Shown here one piece after another: positions 42,091 through 54,706 of a stretch of 64,000 nt of DNA. The stretch is taken from NCBI GenBank assembly GCA_001599755.1, contig BCHX01000007.1, forward strand, positions 1,612,001-1,676,000, given 5' to 3'. A program made the position numbers and the translations under genes. The notes under the pieces were generated by a model. It ran no database searches. It was not told the origin of the DNA and worked only from the letters and a program-made list of their open reading frames with translations. Source of the stretch: Gliomastix tumulicola. Taxonomy: Eukaryota > Ascomycota > Sordariomycetes > Hypocreales > Bionectriaceae. Numbering within the stretch: position 1 is the first letter of the stretch; every line of letters starts with the position of its first letter.

Positions 42091-45000
42091 CTGCTTCAGC
42101 CTTCGCATTGGCTGTCCTGTTGTCATGCCCAGGCTCAGCGTCTGGCCATGTGGTAGCCCAGGGTAGCATTCTCCCCTCCCCTCCCCAGCTCAGCTCAGCT
42201 CGCTCAGGTCCGAGGCAGGCAAGCAGACGTAATGTTTGCCTCTCAGCCCTCGACAGGGGTGGGGGAGTATTGGTAATGTGATAATAGAACAGGCCCAGGT
42301 CGTATCAGTGTGGCGTTCCCAAGCCCGACGGATCCCATTCTTCAGCCGTGCAAGGGGCTGGCTTGCTCCTCGCTTGTACGGGCTTTTGACTAAACCACGA
42401 CTTCCATGGGCTTCTGTTGGTGGTGGTAGTGTTGGTAGTAGTGGCGGAGTGCTGCCGGAGATAGGGCGGGTCCTGACTTCCCTCCCAGTTCCAGAGCGAG
42501 CTGCGACGGCTGTTCCGGACTCGGACCTGGTGGGGCCTTAACGTCGTCCCGGGCACCGTTCTGAGACTTCTGGCTGTGCTCGTCTTTGTGCCTCGCGCGT
42601 AGAATCTGGGTTGTGGCTTGAGGTCTAGCTCGTGGGGAACCGCGAAGCGCGAAGCTCGACCCGAGGCATCGGTTCAGTTAGACTACGTCCTGCTCAGTCC
42701 CCGTTCTTCCCCATCTCCTCGGAGGGGATCAATGTCTTTCGTCTAGTGAAGTCCAGGCTGGCCCGTGGATTACTCTGGGGCCTCCTGTCAACTCCGACGG
42801 GCCACTTTCTCACCCAGACAAGACCCTCCGAGGTATCGCCATCAACTGCCGCTAAGAACCTTGGGGGGTCGTACAAGTAACTCGTCAAGGCAGCAGCTTT
42901 CTGTCTTCTGGGTTGACATCGCATCTGGAATACAACCATGACCATATGATCTTTTGCGTAACGTAGTTTCGTCCTAGCAGGCTCTATGACACAACTGCAC
43001 GTGTCTTTTGATAGAACGCCACCGCCAGCCAAAGAACCTAGAGAGGCAGCCATCCAAGCAGCCCGTCTCGAGGCCAGAATATCTGTGGCTTGCTTCTGGA
43101 CGACGCCCCCCCAGGGTCTGGGTTCTCTCGGATCTACGACAGAGGGCTTGAACCGCGGCCGCGGATTAGCGTTTCCTAGATCGCGACCAGTGTCAACGGG
43201 CACTAGTCCGCGAAGCGCCAGCAGGACAACAACCCTCCAGACCGGTGAAACTTTGTTAGCACGGCCCCCCTTCACCCTCCCCAGCCCAAGTTCGAGGCCA
43301 GGGGCGAAAACCGGCCGTGTCGGAGCTCGCCGAGTGCGCTATGGTATCCCGGATTCCCGAGTACACGGTTTCCCAGGGTCGCCGAAAATTTGCGACCAGC
43401 ACACAGGGGATTTGTGGAGGGGACACAACGGTCCGAGGCTGGGAGTTTTGACACTCACATCAAGGTTGGAACTCGGTGCTATTTCCTTCTTTGCTCGAGC
43501 AGCATACCAGTTCTAGAGCCCTTCGGATGCGATTGGAGCGAGAAAAGACCGTGGCATGAAGAGTTTTAGAGTTTTCATTGCACATTAACTGCCCCTTGGG
43601 GTAACATCCGTCCGTGTAACGTTGATTGCTGGAGAGTCTCTTCCTGAGGTGAGGGTAGTAAAAGCGTCATCTTGCTGATAGGCTAAGCAAGACATGTCGC
43701 TACGGCTTCAACATCGTGTGTGTTCTGATGATACGCATGAGTCGCAATTCTACCTGACTACAATCTCCAAGCCTCTTAATCATTCTTTGACTCAAGAAAA
43801 AGGAGCCTCACGCAGATACGCCCTCCCGGTCCCGAGGGGAAGGATCTCCAACGAGTGACAGTAGCGTCATACCCCCCCTCGATCAAAGTCAAGATTGAGT
43901 TTCCACATGTTTGAGATGTGACATGTATTGACCACGTAGGGCATAGATCGGTCTGGACGGTGACATTCAGAGGGTGTGTGCTGCTGTTTGCCGAGAATCC
44001 CTGCCGGATTTCCCTCGTGAAGTGGCTTACCACCCGCGGCTGGGGCTAGTAACCGTTGGTTCTCTAGACAGAAACCTTGGGTAAAGGAAAAACGTGCGCG
44101 TGCCTCAGATTTTCAAGCCACAGAGACCAGAAAAGAACAACTCTGATGATATTTTCATTACCGGCATGCTCGCCGTTCGGCGTTCTGGTTGTTCTGTTTG
44201 AAAAACTACGAAAGCGTGTGCCACATCTGCTTGTTGGTGAGGGCCTTGACAGCACTGCGAAGCATCCATGCACCCTGTTCTCGGTCTAAGACGACCTGAA
44301 GCTTAAAAATGAGTATCAATACGGGATACATCTCGGCATCTTTTCTCCCCCCACAGCGTTACTCCAGAATGCAGAGTGGAATCAGTTGGATTTCAGTCCG
44401 CCCAGACGCCCCCTCCTCCGCTGGCGTGTCCCTTGCCAAGAACCGGGACTCTTCGCGGAGTGACCCTACAGGGCAGAGTTCATAGACATGATCTACAAAG
44501 TTATGGAGCCTGGCGCCGATATATTCCCCAGAGCTTCTTCTCCATTCATTCATGTGTATCTCTCAACGAACTTGGCCAAACACAGTGCTTAGAGTAGCTG
44601 GAGTCCTTGGTCATCGTCGACGTAGCGTATGTTCAGGGGAACACTCTGGCCATCTCATACCTTAACAGAAGCTTGAGTGAAGCTTGACCTTCGAGACCCA
44701 AGGAACATCACAATATCGAAGCCACAAATGGTGGATTTCCGAAATGCTGGGCTGTGGCTGCGCAAAGTGTGGCACCAAAGAAACCTTACATCACACCCTT
44801 TCGCTGTCTAGTTCGCTCTAGATCGAAGTAGCAGGGAACTGCGGCGAGATCAATGATGTATTCCCGTTGGGCGCTTAAGGATTTCCAATCTCATTCCCGA
44901 ACAAGTTTGTCATCCAGACGGCGGTCCGCCAATGGAGAGAGTCAGCGGGAGTGATGTTTGGGTCGAGATGCGAGTCATTGGGATGTTGAAATGCGTCTTT

Positions 45001-47134
45001 CTACTACGAAGGTTGCTGAGAAGCAAGATATTCCGTCAACAAGAGTCAGAATCCAGATAGATTAGTATACCTGTTGGCGGGTCATGACTCCAGATAAATT
45101 GCGGGCGTCTGTCATACGGCATTGTGGGTGCCAGTCCACCCTACCTAGCAGCCTTGGTGCGAGACATTCTCTTCTCCTCCTGTCGGCGAAATCGCCGAAG
45201 CAAATCGGAGGTTTCTGTTGCAATTTGTTATCATCGATGCAAGTTAGTAACCGGGAAACAATGCGGCATTAACGCACGTATCAGGTCGATACTTTCTTGT
45301 GTGTGTGTGTGTGAGTGGGCGGGTGGGTGGTTTTTGATATCAATTAGTCCTGGACTCCATTCGTGACATCTCTCTGGCCCACGATGATTCTCTGGAGCCT
45401 TGCGCTTTAGTAGATTTCGGCCTCCTTGCCGAGACATTGGTGTTCTCGACCGCTCTAGCTGGAACAACAGCTCCGTGAGGCATTCGATTTACGAGGCATC
45501 GTGTCCTTCCAGGTCCGGAATCGATTCTCCGTGCTCAGCGACCACTGCGCGTGAGACAATTCGGATTCGTATGCGGTGGATATTTCATGGTCAGGTGGGC
45601 GGAGAAGCTACGTGGTTGAAGATTTCCTTTCCAGTAAGTTAACTTCGACGAGTCTCGGTGGCCGATATCGCAGCAAGAGTGCCTGAACGCGTCAAGATAG
45701 CAAACGTTTATCCTGTTGGGCAGTAGAGGTCTTCGACAAGACCCTAGAAGATGGTCAAGAAGGAAATATGAACAGATTTCTTCGGCACAAGAAGTCAGGG
45801 CCAATCACGGAGTTATCATTACAGTCATGGGGCTTCTTTAAACTCGATTCCCTCCCCCTCCCCCCAAATCAGGTTCTATCGACTGGTGTGGACGGCTCAG
45901 TAAGCCAGCTTCTGTGGGCTCTAGGAACATAAGTGAACAAGCTGTAATATAGTTAGACTGATTTATGACTGTTGAGGCCAAGGACAGCAAGACGTGGTTA
46001 TGTACGCCCTCTCAAAGTTCTCTAGTAAAGTTGACGTAGATACACCGGCTTACATTCAGTCAAATGTAAAGGTGCAATTTTGCAAATAAAGTAGTCGAAT
46101 CAATGAGCCTTCGAGTAAATCAGGACAGCCGGTCAGTCTTCATCTCTCTTAGTCCAGAGCAGGGTTCACAGACCTGGCCTCACATGTCAACTTTCACCAA
46201 CATTTCACTGCATTGTGGATATTATCAAGCTAATCGTAGATTGTTCAGCCTGGTCTCACATCATCTTTCACTTCCTTACCATTTGCTTTAGTGAATGAGT
46301 ATCTGGATGTAGACTAGGGTCTTACTTAAGGAGCCGACCAACTAGATACCCTGCCCTGTTTATCATCCTGGTGATGACCCAAATTTGTAGATTCTTCATG
46401 CCATTATCTGAATGAATAAAGAATGATCTCATGGTTCTTCATCTGACCTAATTAAACTATGTGGACAAATTTATTATACTGACCTCTTTATTAACCGTGA
46501 ATGGTCTCTTCTAGAATGTCCCTAGCATCGGGCTCGTCATCCGTGTAGGATCGCACCACGCTCCTCCATCTGACCGCTGGACGACGATCGAACATTTGTA
46601 GCTCGATAGACGAGTCAAATGATCTTCACTTCACGAGCAATCACACTTACTGCCATTACTCAGTAGTATTTCCACTCAACACATTTGATGAGCCTTTGCA
46701 CTGACGATTATTGAGACCGCGAGGCAGAAAAGCCATCATAGTGCTTCATCTTACCGTCTTTTACTCTCACGGCACCCGGAATCCAGCTAGTACTTCCCTT
46801 TCGGGGATTGAATCTGTGGCGCTCAGCATTAAACACCGACTGTCCTCTTGTCGAGAGATTGTCAAGGCAATCAACATGGTCTAGGAAGGGTAGACTGGGA
46901 AGGCATTGTTAGAGCTTCGGCTAAGTTGTCAGTTAAAACAAAGCTGTAATCGTAGAGAAGACTTTGAATGTCAATAAAGCCCCTCTAGAGGTTCACAAAC
47001 CCTCCTATACCAACATCATATCAGTACGGTATGGGCAGCCATCAAAATCACCTACATACTAATATCTCACTTATTTTTAAACAACTCGGATGCAGTACGC
47101 TTCATTTCTTCCAGGTTTCCGAGAGCACAATGCC

Positions 47135-47654
47135 TTACTTTCCCCTCGTCACCTGCCCAGGCAACGCGCGGCTCACGCAGTCTCCTGGATATATCTTGGA
47201 GCACGAACCGGGCACAATTACATCAGTCTTTGTGCGGTGCCCAGAAATGCCCTGTGTGAATGAGGCTTCAGATAAGAGTACTGCTGGGGTCAATAACATG
47301 CTTGGCTCTTCTCCTACTAGTCCGTGAAGAGAAGCGTAAATGGGAACCATGCGCCGCTGCACCGTATAGCCCTGTCACTATCACCGAGTTGCCCAAGCCC
47401 TGGAGCTTACATCTCCTTGGCGGTCCATCATAGATCTTTACCTGCGATGCAAGCTCATGAGCTTTTTGATCGAGCCTCATTGTCGTCTCGTTGCTGGCAT
47501 TCAGCTCTGTTGTCGCTGACGACGGCATCGACATTGCGAGGTCAGGAGCTGAGGTTCTGATATAGTCTCTAGTGCGACTCCTGCGCCATCCACGCGACTG
47601 CTTCTCTTGCTTGCTACCGCTGTAGTACCATCCAAATGCCAGCCAGTACATCAT
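47135..47654 (-). CDS. Possible small hypothetical gene (two exons)
   Basis: Candidate exons 47654-47442 and 47371-47135. The 70-nt intron has a GTAAAG donor and GACAG acceptor and joins two phase-0 frames, giving 149 residues with a start at tandem ATGs. It begins MMYWLAFGWYYSGSK and continues with a polar region, then a C-terminal part (VQRRMVPIYASLHGLVGEE). I recognise no domain. The frame is open upstream without an ATG, so a missing 5' exon or a decayed gene is possible. The main support is the phase-matched intron in otherwise gene-poor DNA. Confidence 0.3.
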
Positions 47655-50600
47655 CGAGTTGAAGTCATTGATGTTGTCATGCAACGCCAAAAATTTGCTA
47701 CGATACCTCGCTTACGTTGGCCCTAGCAAGGGCAAATGCTTCGACTCCTTGAGGATGGGCCAAACACGGACGAGATTCTACGAGGATGGGGACGGCAACG
47801 GGGGCCTCGTGACGCCCTTGCCGCCCTCGACATCAAGTGGCAAGACCGCACACTCCAGCGAGCCTGTGGAAAAGGCCACGACGGTATCAGCGACGAGGGA
47901 TCGGACGGATCGGACAGGGAGCGCATGGGAAAAACTACCCACGGCGACCTCGGGAGCGCAAACATAGTCCACACGGGCCATCTCCAGCTAGCTAAGGGTC
48001 TACGGACAGTCTACTTCAGTACCTCACTGGCCAACATAGCCTTGGAACGGAATGTAGACGTTTACGAGTTGATCAAGCACGAGAATTCTACAGCGGCTAC
48101 CTTCGTCGTAGCTGGAGGGTATGTCCGCAGCACGGGCAGCAGCACCTCTGCACAGCATTGAAATCGAATCATATCCCGGCCTCGAGGGGGGCAATGGGCG
48201 CCACCCAAAGGACATGGCCGTATTGTGAAGTTGGACAGAACTTGTCCCGGCCGGTTGCTACGGAGCCGTGCGTAAAGCTCTTGTGTATTCGGCCGGCATA
48301 GGAGCAAGGTCGGGCAAGGGAGCGGCAGTGTACTGTGTGGAAATCGGCAGCGGTCGAACGATGAATATACCCAGCGTTCGTTCTCGGAAATCGAGCTAGG
48401 CCAGCACGAAGCTGGGGGTTTGTCTGCCACAGACTGTGTCTGGCAAGGAGAGAGCGGAACATAGGCATGGAGCGCGCGCGCACCCAGGCCCTATGACCTC
48501 CGGCAGGAAGAAGCATACGTCTTCCTGGGAGGGTGCCATCTGCAAGTCTCGAGAGGTGTCGGACGGCAAGCTCGCGATGATCGTCTACATCGCCGTAGCT
48601 GTGTTGCGCATCCTCCCTCGCAGCGAGCCATCCCGCAGCCCGCCCGCTCCCAGCCATGACGCAGGTGCAACGAGAGCAAGGGTTCAGAGATTATTCCATA
48701 TATTGATTGACGACGGAAGGACGGGGGTTGGCGAGGTCGAAGTCGAGGTACGAGGGATGTCGGACTTGACGCATCGGGCGTCATTTTCGGTGCGGCTTGT
48801 CGCATCTCTTCTGAATTCTGGCAGGTCGTTATTCGTAGGTAGCGGAAAGGGCTTCCCTCGCTTGGTATTTGGGAAAGACAATTGCGGTCGCGAGAGAGAC
48901 GGCACAGGTGGACTCCATAGTCGTGACATCGGAGTCAAAAGTAATTCCGGGCCGGATTCATGCCAGCCCACAGTCTTGGAGCTCAGCTGTGGAACCCGGT
49001 TCCCTCGACTAGCGAGACCCCAGCCTGTTTATTTTGGTCGTCAGTTCTCTACCGATTTGTCTTCTTCCTTTTTCATCCTTTCGCTCTATCGTCTCTTTGC
49101 ATTGGATTTCCTACTCGAGATTCATTGCGAGATAATCGTCTTGCTTGGGTGTTGGAAGATATCAGCTTGAAAGAATCGAGACTCGAGGATTCACCGTTCA
49201 GCATGAAACCCCAAGACGAGATCAAGCTACGCACGAACATAGACGCACTCTCCCAATTTTTGCATGCTGTACGCGGAGAGTGTGGGCTGCTCCAGGCCAC
49301 CGTCTGTCCTCGTTTCTTGCATTTTTCTGCGGGTATAAATTCAAAGCGTCATTCGTACCAAGGCCTGAAGGTCTAGATGAAGCCACTCTGCTTGAGCTTT
49401 TATGAAGCGCTCCAGCACGTTCGTGAAGGAAAGGCGACAATATCGACTCTAGGTCGATGAAGGCCAATGTGAATAGTAAGAGATCATGTCATGGCTATGT
49501 CAAAAGCTTGAAACGGAAGCTGCATGCTTTTCCTTAATCAACCGCAGCTGGCGGGCTCGCCAACAGTTAGCTGAGAATCTTGTTTGGACTCTTCCTGACG
49601 AGGGGCTAGAGTGACCTTGCCTCAAGACTACTGTAGCTCACACGATTGATGTCTAAAGACTTCCAAGAATCTCTTCGTCTCTACAACAAGGTGATCGTCG
49701 TCATAGAATTTCCGCCACTGTATCAGTCATTGTGTAGCAGGATCCGGGAAGGCCAAGGTTATGACTCTCCCCTTCCTACATGTGAAGCTAAAAGATTAAC
49801 ACATAAGACTTAGAGGTGTACTACACATCTGTATGAGTATTTGTTGGCGTATGGAAGTTTACTTTCGATTTCGGCTTCAACTTGAATTCTATTGAGACGC
49901 TTGAATTTTCCGTGTGCAAGACTTCCAACCGAATGGCAATTAGCTCCCTGCTAACTGGGCAGTAATTATATCACAAAACCCATCTGGTATTGGTCTTGAG
50001 CCCCCTCATTTTGCCAAGTCATTCACGTACGATATCGCGACAGACCCAGGCAGCTTCTAGTGCCAAGGTAGGTAGGTATCTTTGCCTACATATGAGCGCC
50101 CCGAGGGAATTTCCGGGGTTGGACACTCTCCACCTTCTGACCCCTCGTTATGCAGGGGAAGGCCAGACTGGCCGGAGGGTCTTTCTCTTGCTCCATAGAC
50201 CCTACATGGTGAGATCCGTTTCATTGCCATTGTGCCTGTCAGATGTAAAGCATTACGAAGCTGGACCCCGAAGAGAGGAGTTCATCCAGGGAGCTCCCAG
50301 GATATCTAAGCGAACATCGGGGACCCCATGGGGATCCATTCTCAAAATTGTCAAGTCTCGCCGTGTTCTACCTTGATATGCGTAGGGTTGTGTGTGTGAT
50401 ATAGGAATATATTTCCCAAATCGTTGAGAAGGCTCTGTGAGGTTGACTATAGCGGAGATTTCCTCCGCACTTGCAGTCTAGTGGCAGGTGGTTCCGGCCA
50501 ACGGGCAACTTGTTCCGAGCATATGTGCCGCCACCGCGGCTAGAAGACCACACTATGGACGAAAGCAGAGAAGATGTCGCACAACACTGTTCTACAGCCT

Positions 50601-52063
50601 CAGACCATCGCCTCCTATCTCTATGGAGACGCCTGAGATTAGTGGCGGCATGGCCGTTCTACACATCCCGATGAGGTCCACCGACTGTTGGACGCGGAGT
50701 TACCACGCCTGGTGGTCTGGATCCGAATGCAGAAATCATTTCCGATGATACAGAGCCTTCCACAGATGCCCAACAAGGTCAGGGAGAAATTTTCGGGAGC
50801 TGAGGACGGGTTGCAGCGGTGGAACAAGTCATTTCCCGTCAGTTGTGCAACCAAAAGATATCGCTCCTCAGCCTCGCTGTCCCCGCCAAAGGCAATTTGG
50901 GCTACGAATTCTAATGTTGGTCTGTGACTCGGGGTATCTTGGCACCGGCGGGTCTGGAAAGGGTGCAATTGGGCAGAATTGATTTTGTGAACAGTACATG
51001 CTTGGCCGTTACCGTCCTGTCAGACCACCGTTGGTACAGGGTAATTAATCTACACTGACGCTTGAACGGCTTGGGAGCCCCGGGCTGACTTCGCGAACAG
51101 CGCATCATTGCCAGATGAGTCATGCATCATGTTTGCTCATGATGTCAATGTGCAGCGATGGGCAGATCCCGAGCACCAATCGCCACCCTTCCTGCGAGAA
51201 AGGCGCGTAGGTAATACACAATGGGCCGAAAAGGAAGGGCTCATGACCCCTTATCTCGGCCAGCTCATCACCCTCACACCACCTGTGACCAGTCTCGGGT
51301 CGTACGAAGGGAGATTCGGCCCAACGTAGCACACGGTACGTACCTTTTCATGATTACATCCCGAGTATCGTGCACCCCGGACAGGGTATCGTCCTGTCAG
51401 GGAAGCGTGGATGTAGGTCATGTGTTCCGGATCGGCATCGGCAAGCACTAGCTGTAGAGCCTGAGCGCCCGGACTTGTGAGACCACGAGGAAATAAAGAG
51501 GGCATTAGGCGTGGGACAAGCGGCAACGCAGTGGCACCCAATCTGTAATTCCTCGGGCTTCGGGGGGCCGAAGCGATCACGAGGGTCTCAAAGCACAGAG
51601 CCTTCCAGCTTAGAGCAGGCCTAACCTGTTCGGGGGTGTGAACGCCGGATCCTAGCGCATGCTAGGGCCCGTTGAAAGTCTCCGAAGCTGGAGGAGGCCG
51701 GCGAGGGCTTCCCTATCTGGTGCTGTTTTCAGGGCACCCGCTCCACCACGCCCCGCTGCTCCATGGAATGAATCCATCTAGAATCGCATCGTCGTGTTAG
51801 TCCTTCCGGGCCTGGGTCGTTGGGAGCGGCAGTGGGAGATGACGTGCGGAACAGGGACAGGCTTTTCCCTTTGAGTATGGGGCGAGGGCGAGGGGATTTA
51901 AGAGAGGCTTCTGTCTCCCTTCGATTGTTTGGATCTTCTTCTCTTTCATATCAAACTGTTCACCAGCATCTTCCTCCTAGACTCTGCTCTTCTTTGATAC
52001 CAACAGCGACACGACTTTGCCTTGATCCTTTCCCACCTATACACCTATACACACACACGCACA
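47655..52063. other. Gene-poor region and MIOX promoter
   Basis: About 4.4 kb. Open frames at 47736-48161 (plus), 48169-48657 (minus) and 48436-49170 (plus) overlap or lack domains and were not accepted. From about 49.4 to 51.5 kb the sequence is AT-richer with only short frames. The last 250 bases, CT- and CAC-rich, form the promoter and leader of the inositol oxygenase gene; a TTTAAGA near 51897 is a weak TATA-like site. Confidence 0.5.
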
Positions 52064-52987
52064 ATGGCTCCGTCCGCCACCTACGACCACGTCGAGGAGC
52101 CCAACGGCCAGGTCCTTGAGGCCGTCTCCGACGCCATCGACGACGTCAACGTCATCAAGTACGACACCAAGTCCAAGTTCGACAGCACCAAGGACAAGGC
52201 CACCTTCCGCCAGTATGAGGGCGCCTGCGACCGCGTCAAGAACTTCTACCGCGAGCAGCACGAGAAGCAGACCGTCGCCTACAACCTCGCCGCCCGCAAC
52301 CGATTCTACAGCGCCACGCGGCCCCGCGCCCGCATGACCATCTGGGAGGCCATGGAGAAGCTCAACACGCTCATCGACGAGTCCGACCCGGACACCTCGC
52401 TGTCCCAGATCGAGCACCTCCTCCAGAGCGCCGAGGCCATCCGCCGCGACGGCAAGCCCCGCTGGATGCAGCTGACGGGTCTCATCCACGACCTCGGCAA
52501 GCTCATGCTCTTCTTCCCCGAGCTCGAGACCCAGGGCCAGTGGGACGTCGTCGGCGACACCTTCCCCGTCGGCTGCGGCTTCGACAACCGCATCATCCTG
52601 CCCGAGACCTTCCAGGCCAACCCGGACTGGGGCCACCCCGTCTACAGCACCAAGAACGGCATCTACACGCCCGGCTGCGGCCTCGACAACATCATGCTCA
52701 GCTGGGGCCACGACGAGTACCTCTACCACGTCGTCAAGGACCAGTCCAAGCTGCCCGACGAGGCCCTCGCCATGATCCGCTACCACTCCTTCTACCCCTG
52801 GCACCGCGAGGGCGCCTACCGCCAGTTCATGTGCGACAAGGACCACGAGATGCTCAAGGCCGTCCAGGCCTTCAACCCCTACGACCTGTACAGCAAGAGC
52901 GACGGCGTCCCCAGCGTCGAGGAGCTGAAGCCCTACTACATGGAGCTCATCAACGAGTACTTCCCCCAGGGTGTGGTTGAGTGGTAA
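52064..52987 (+). CDS. myo-Inositol oxygenase (MIOX)
   Basis: Non-haem di-iron enzyme that cleaves myo-inositol with O2 to D-glucuronate, the first step of oxidative inositol catabolism, in the cytosol. Single exon, 307 residues from the ATG at 52064 (ACAATGG context); the upstream open frame has no ATG. All six iron ligands of the family can be placed: H118, H142, D143 (LIHDLGK), H216 (SWGHDEY), H241 (RYHSFYPWH) and D274 (NPYDLYSK). Their spacing is very close to the mouse enzyme (98, 123, 124, 194, 220, 253). The conserved YxxTRPRARMTIWEAM-like region and GCGFDNRIILPETF are present. Codon usage is strongly biased to C-ending codons, suggesting high expression. An active enzyme is expected. 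No linked inositol transporter or dehydrogenase gene is seen. Confidence 0.96.
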   Translation: MAPSATYDHVEEPNGQVLEAVSDAIDDVNVIKYDTKSKFDSTKDKATFRQYEGACDRVKNFYREQHEKQTVAYNLAARNRFYSATRPRARMTIWEAMEKLNTLIDESDPDTSLSQIEHLLQSAEAIRRDGKPRWMQLTGLIHDLGKLMLFFPELETQGQWDVVGDTFPVGCGFDNRIILPETFQANPDWGHPVYSTKNGIYTPGCGLDNIMLSWGHDEYLYHVVKDQSKLPDEALAMIRYHSFYPWHREGAYRQFMCDKDHEMLKAVQAFNPYDLYSKSDGVPSVEELKPYYMELINEYFPQGVVEW

Positions 52988-54189
52988 TTTGACGATTGAT
53001 TTGGACTGCCCAAGATGGGAGGGAGGAGGGAGGAGGGAGGACCACGAATGATGATGACTACATACACTTGACTTTGATTTTTTCCCCCCCTGGTGTGTTT
53101 TTGCTTTTTCGTTGAACCATGTAAGAAAGCGATCTTGGTAGAATTAGGCAGCAATCTCGATAAAGAGAGAGCGGCGGACAGCCAATAGAAAAAAGCCTCT
53201 CGTTTCCTATTATTCCCATCTGACGGGTCCAAGAGTAGAAAGCCGTGAAGTCATGGGTGAGGGGTAACCACGTGCGGATATGCATGCTGATGGATGGCGC
53301 ACAGCCGATCACTCCAAACGGGAATGTCAAGGTGGTATCTGGTGCAATGCGTGCCCAGTGGGATGGAAGATCGACACACCCAACCTGCATTTGGACAAGC
53401 ACCTGGGAGATTTGGCAATATGTTCATTTGGATCAGCACAAAGACGAGTGATATTCTTGATGAAGACCATTTGCACTTATTCACAAATACAAAGTGGATG
53501 TGCGCTCGCCTGGCCTTCCATGTCGTCATTACGCCCTCGTTTAGCGGTTGGTAGGCTCTTGAGGTGCTGCTCTTCCCGTCCTATTCTCACACGACGGAAA
53601 ATAAGAGATTATTATTTTGTTCATTGAGACACAAGTGAACCAAGTGAACTACGTAAACATCGTGAACCAACACTTTAGATATATACTGACTCGGGGCATT
53701 GAGCCCGTGCCCAGGCCCCCGAAAGGGGAAAAAACGTGCCGCCCGGTCGGGTAGAAAATTTGAAAATACATCATCATTCACCACATCAATTGATTACCCG
53801 CCTATCGTGATGATCCAATGGCTCTCTGCTCTACCTAATCGGGTAGCTCATCTATTCATCTCGAACACCTAGGGAAAATACCGACAGAGTGGCGCTCTCA
53901 GTACTGCTGACACTTATACTTATTGCTGTAACAACTAACTCCGCTCTGTCAAGACATCCCTGTATTCCGAGAACATGAAAAACTGATCGAACCCGATCCG
54001 CCTACTCTGAACCCCAGCCGGATAACCACGTTCGTCGCATGAATCCCTTACTCAATAGATGGTTAAAAAAAAATCCAAAAGCATTCAAAATATAATCAGA
54101 GTATCTAAAACATGCTGCCACGCATTCTAGCTGTACAGTCGCTACCTCCGCTGTTGCTGTGTCTTGACATTCCAACCATCAACGCTCAC
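52988..54189. other. Intergenic, no gene seen
   Basis: About 1.2 kb between MIOX (plus) and the minus-strand orphan gene, so a convergent gap holding two 3' ends. Short frames only. AT-rich, with an A run near 54065-54073. Confidence 0.6.
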
Positions 54190-54706
54190 TCAGGAACTGT
54201 ATTTCGTGTGGCAATCTCCTCTCTTTTTGAAATTCTTAGCCGTGTTGTGCTGGATGGTTGCTTCCTGTTGATGTCTCCCTAGACTATCATTGCCTTTCTT
54301 CTTCCAAACCTTCTCATACTTCGTGTTGAAGGAGTCTCTGTCTAATGCGTGGCTGTTGGGCGGTAAGCTTTGTAATTTGCAGCGTTTGGAGTAGAGGATC
54401 GTATATGACATACCTTTCCGTCGCCTGTTCAGCACTATATGCCTTCTGGGCCAGATATTGATGGTCCTGCTTGTGGTAACCTCTGTTCTTGAGTGTCCCG
54501 CGATCGGGGTGCTGTTTAGAGGTTGGGGTGGTGCCTGGGCCAGTCGTGGCTCTGCTGATTGCCTCAGAGTTGTAGTGGGCTTGTGCAGCTTTGGCAGTCT
54601 TCTGGCTGCTCTTGTAGCTCCAATAGTCTGTGTGTATCTCGGTGCCTGCGATGAAAGTTCCGCCAGGTGACATCTGGTCGCTGTAGCCGGAGGGTGAGGA
54701 TGGCAT
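54190..54706 (-). CDS. Small hypothetical protein (two exons)
   Basis: Exons 54706-54414 and 54352-54190, joined by a 61-nt intron (GTATGT donor, CAACAG acceptor) with matching phase; product 151 residues. The frame upstream of the ATG at 54706 lacks another ATG. It is hydrophilic, rich in Gln, Lys, Ser and Tyr, and has no transmembrane segment or signal peptide. It starts MPSSPSGYSDQMSPGG and has a Lys-rich end (KYEKVWKKKGND, KNFKKRGD). The exon 1/2 join keeps the polar character. I do not recognise a family; it may be a lineage-specific gene. Intergenic on both sides and AT-richer than its large neighbours. Confidence 0.5.

Larger units (their letters stand above)
39849..47134. other. Gene-poor region
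   Basis: About 7.3 kb without an acceptable gene. The first 1.5 kb is the bZIP promoter and leader side, with GA-rich tracts and the GCT repeat. 42.2-43.5 kb has overlapping open frames on both strands (193 codons minus, 176 plus) with no domain. From about 43.5 kb the sequence becomes visibly AT-richer; one 60-base row at 46021 has 22 G+C (37 %). No terminal repeats, transposase-like frames or tRNA were found. Confidence 0.5.

Noticed and set aside
42694..43516. Overlapping 193-codon minus and 176-codon plus frames
   Set aside because: Mutual overlap, no ATG in good context, no domain; probably chance or remnant.
48169..49170. 162-codon minus and 244-codon plus frames
   Set aside because: Overlap, lack of domains and no splice support; plus frame has a hydrophobic end that looks accidental.
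52037..52846. 269-codon minus-strand frame over MIOX
   Set aside because: Val/Gly/Asp-rich antisense shadow produced by C-ending codon bias of MIOX.
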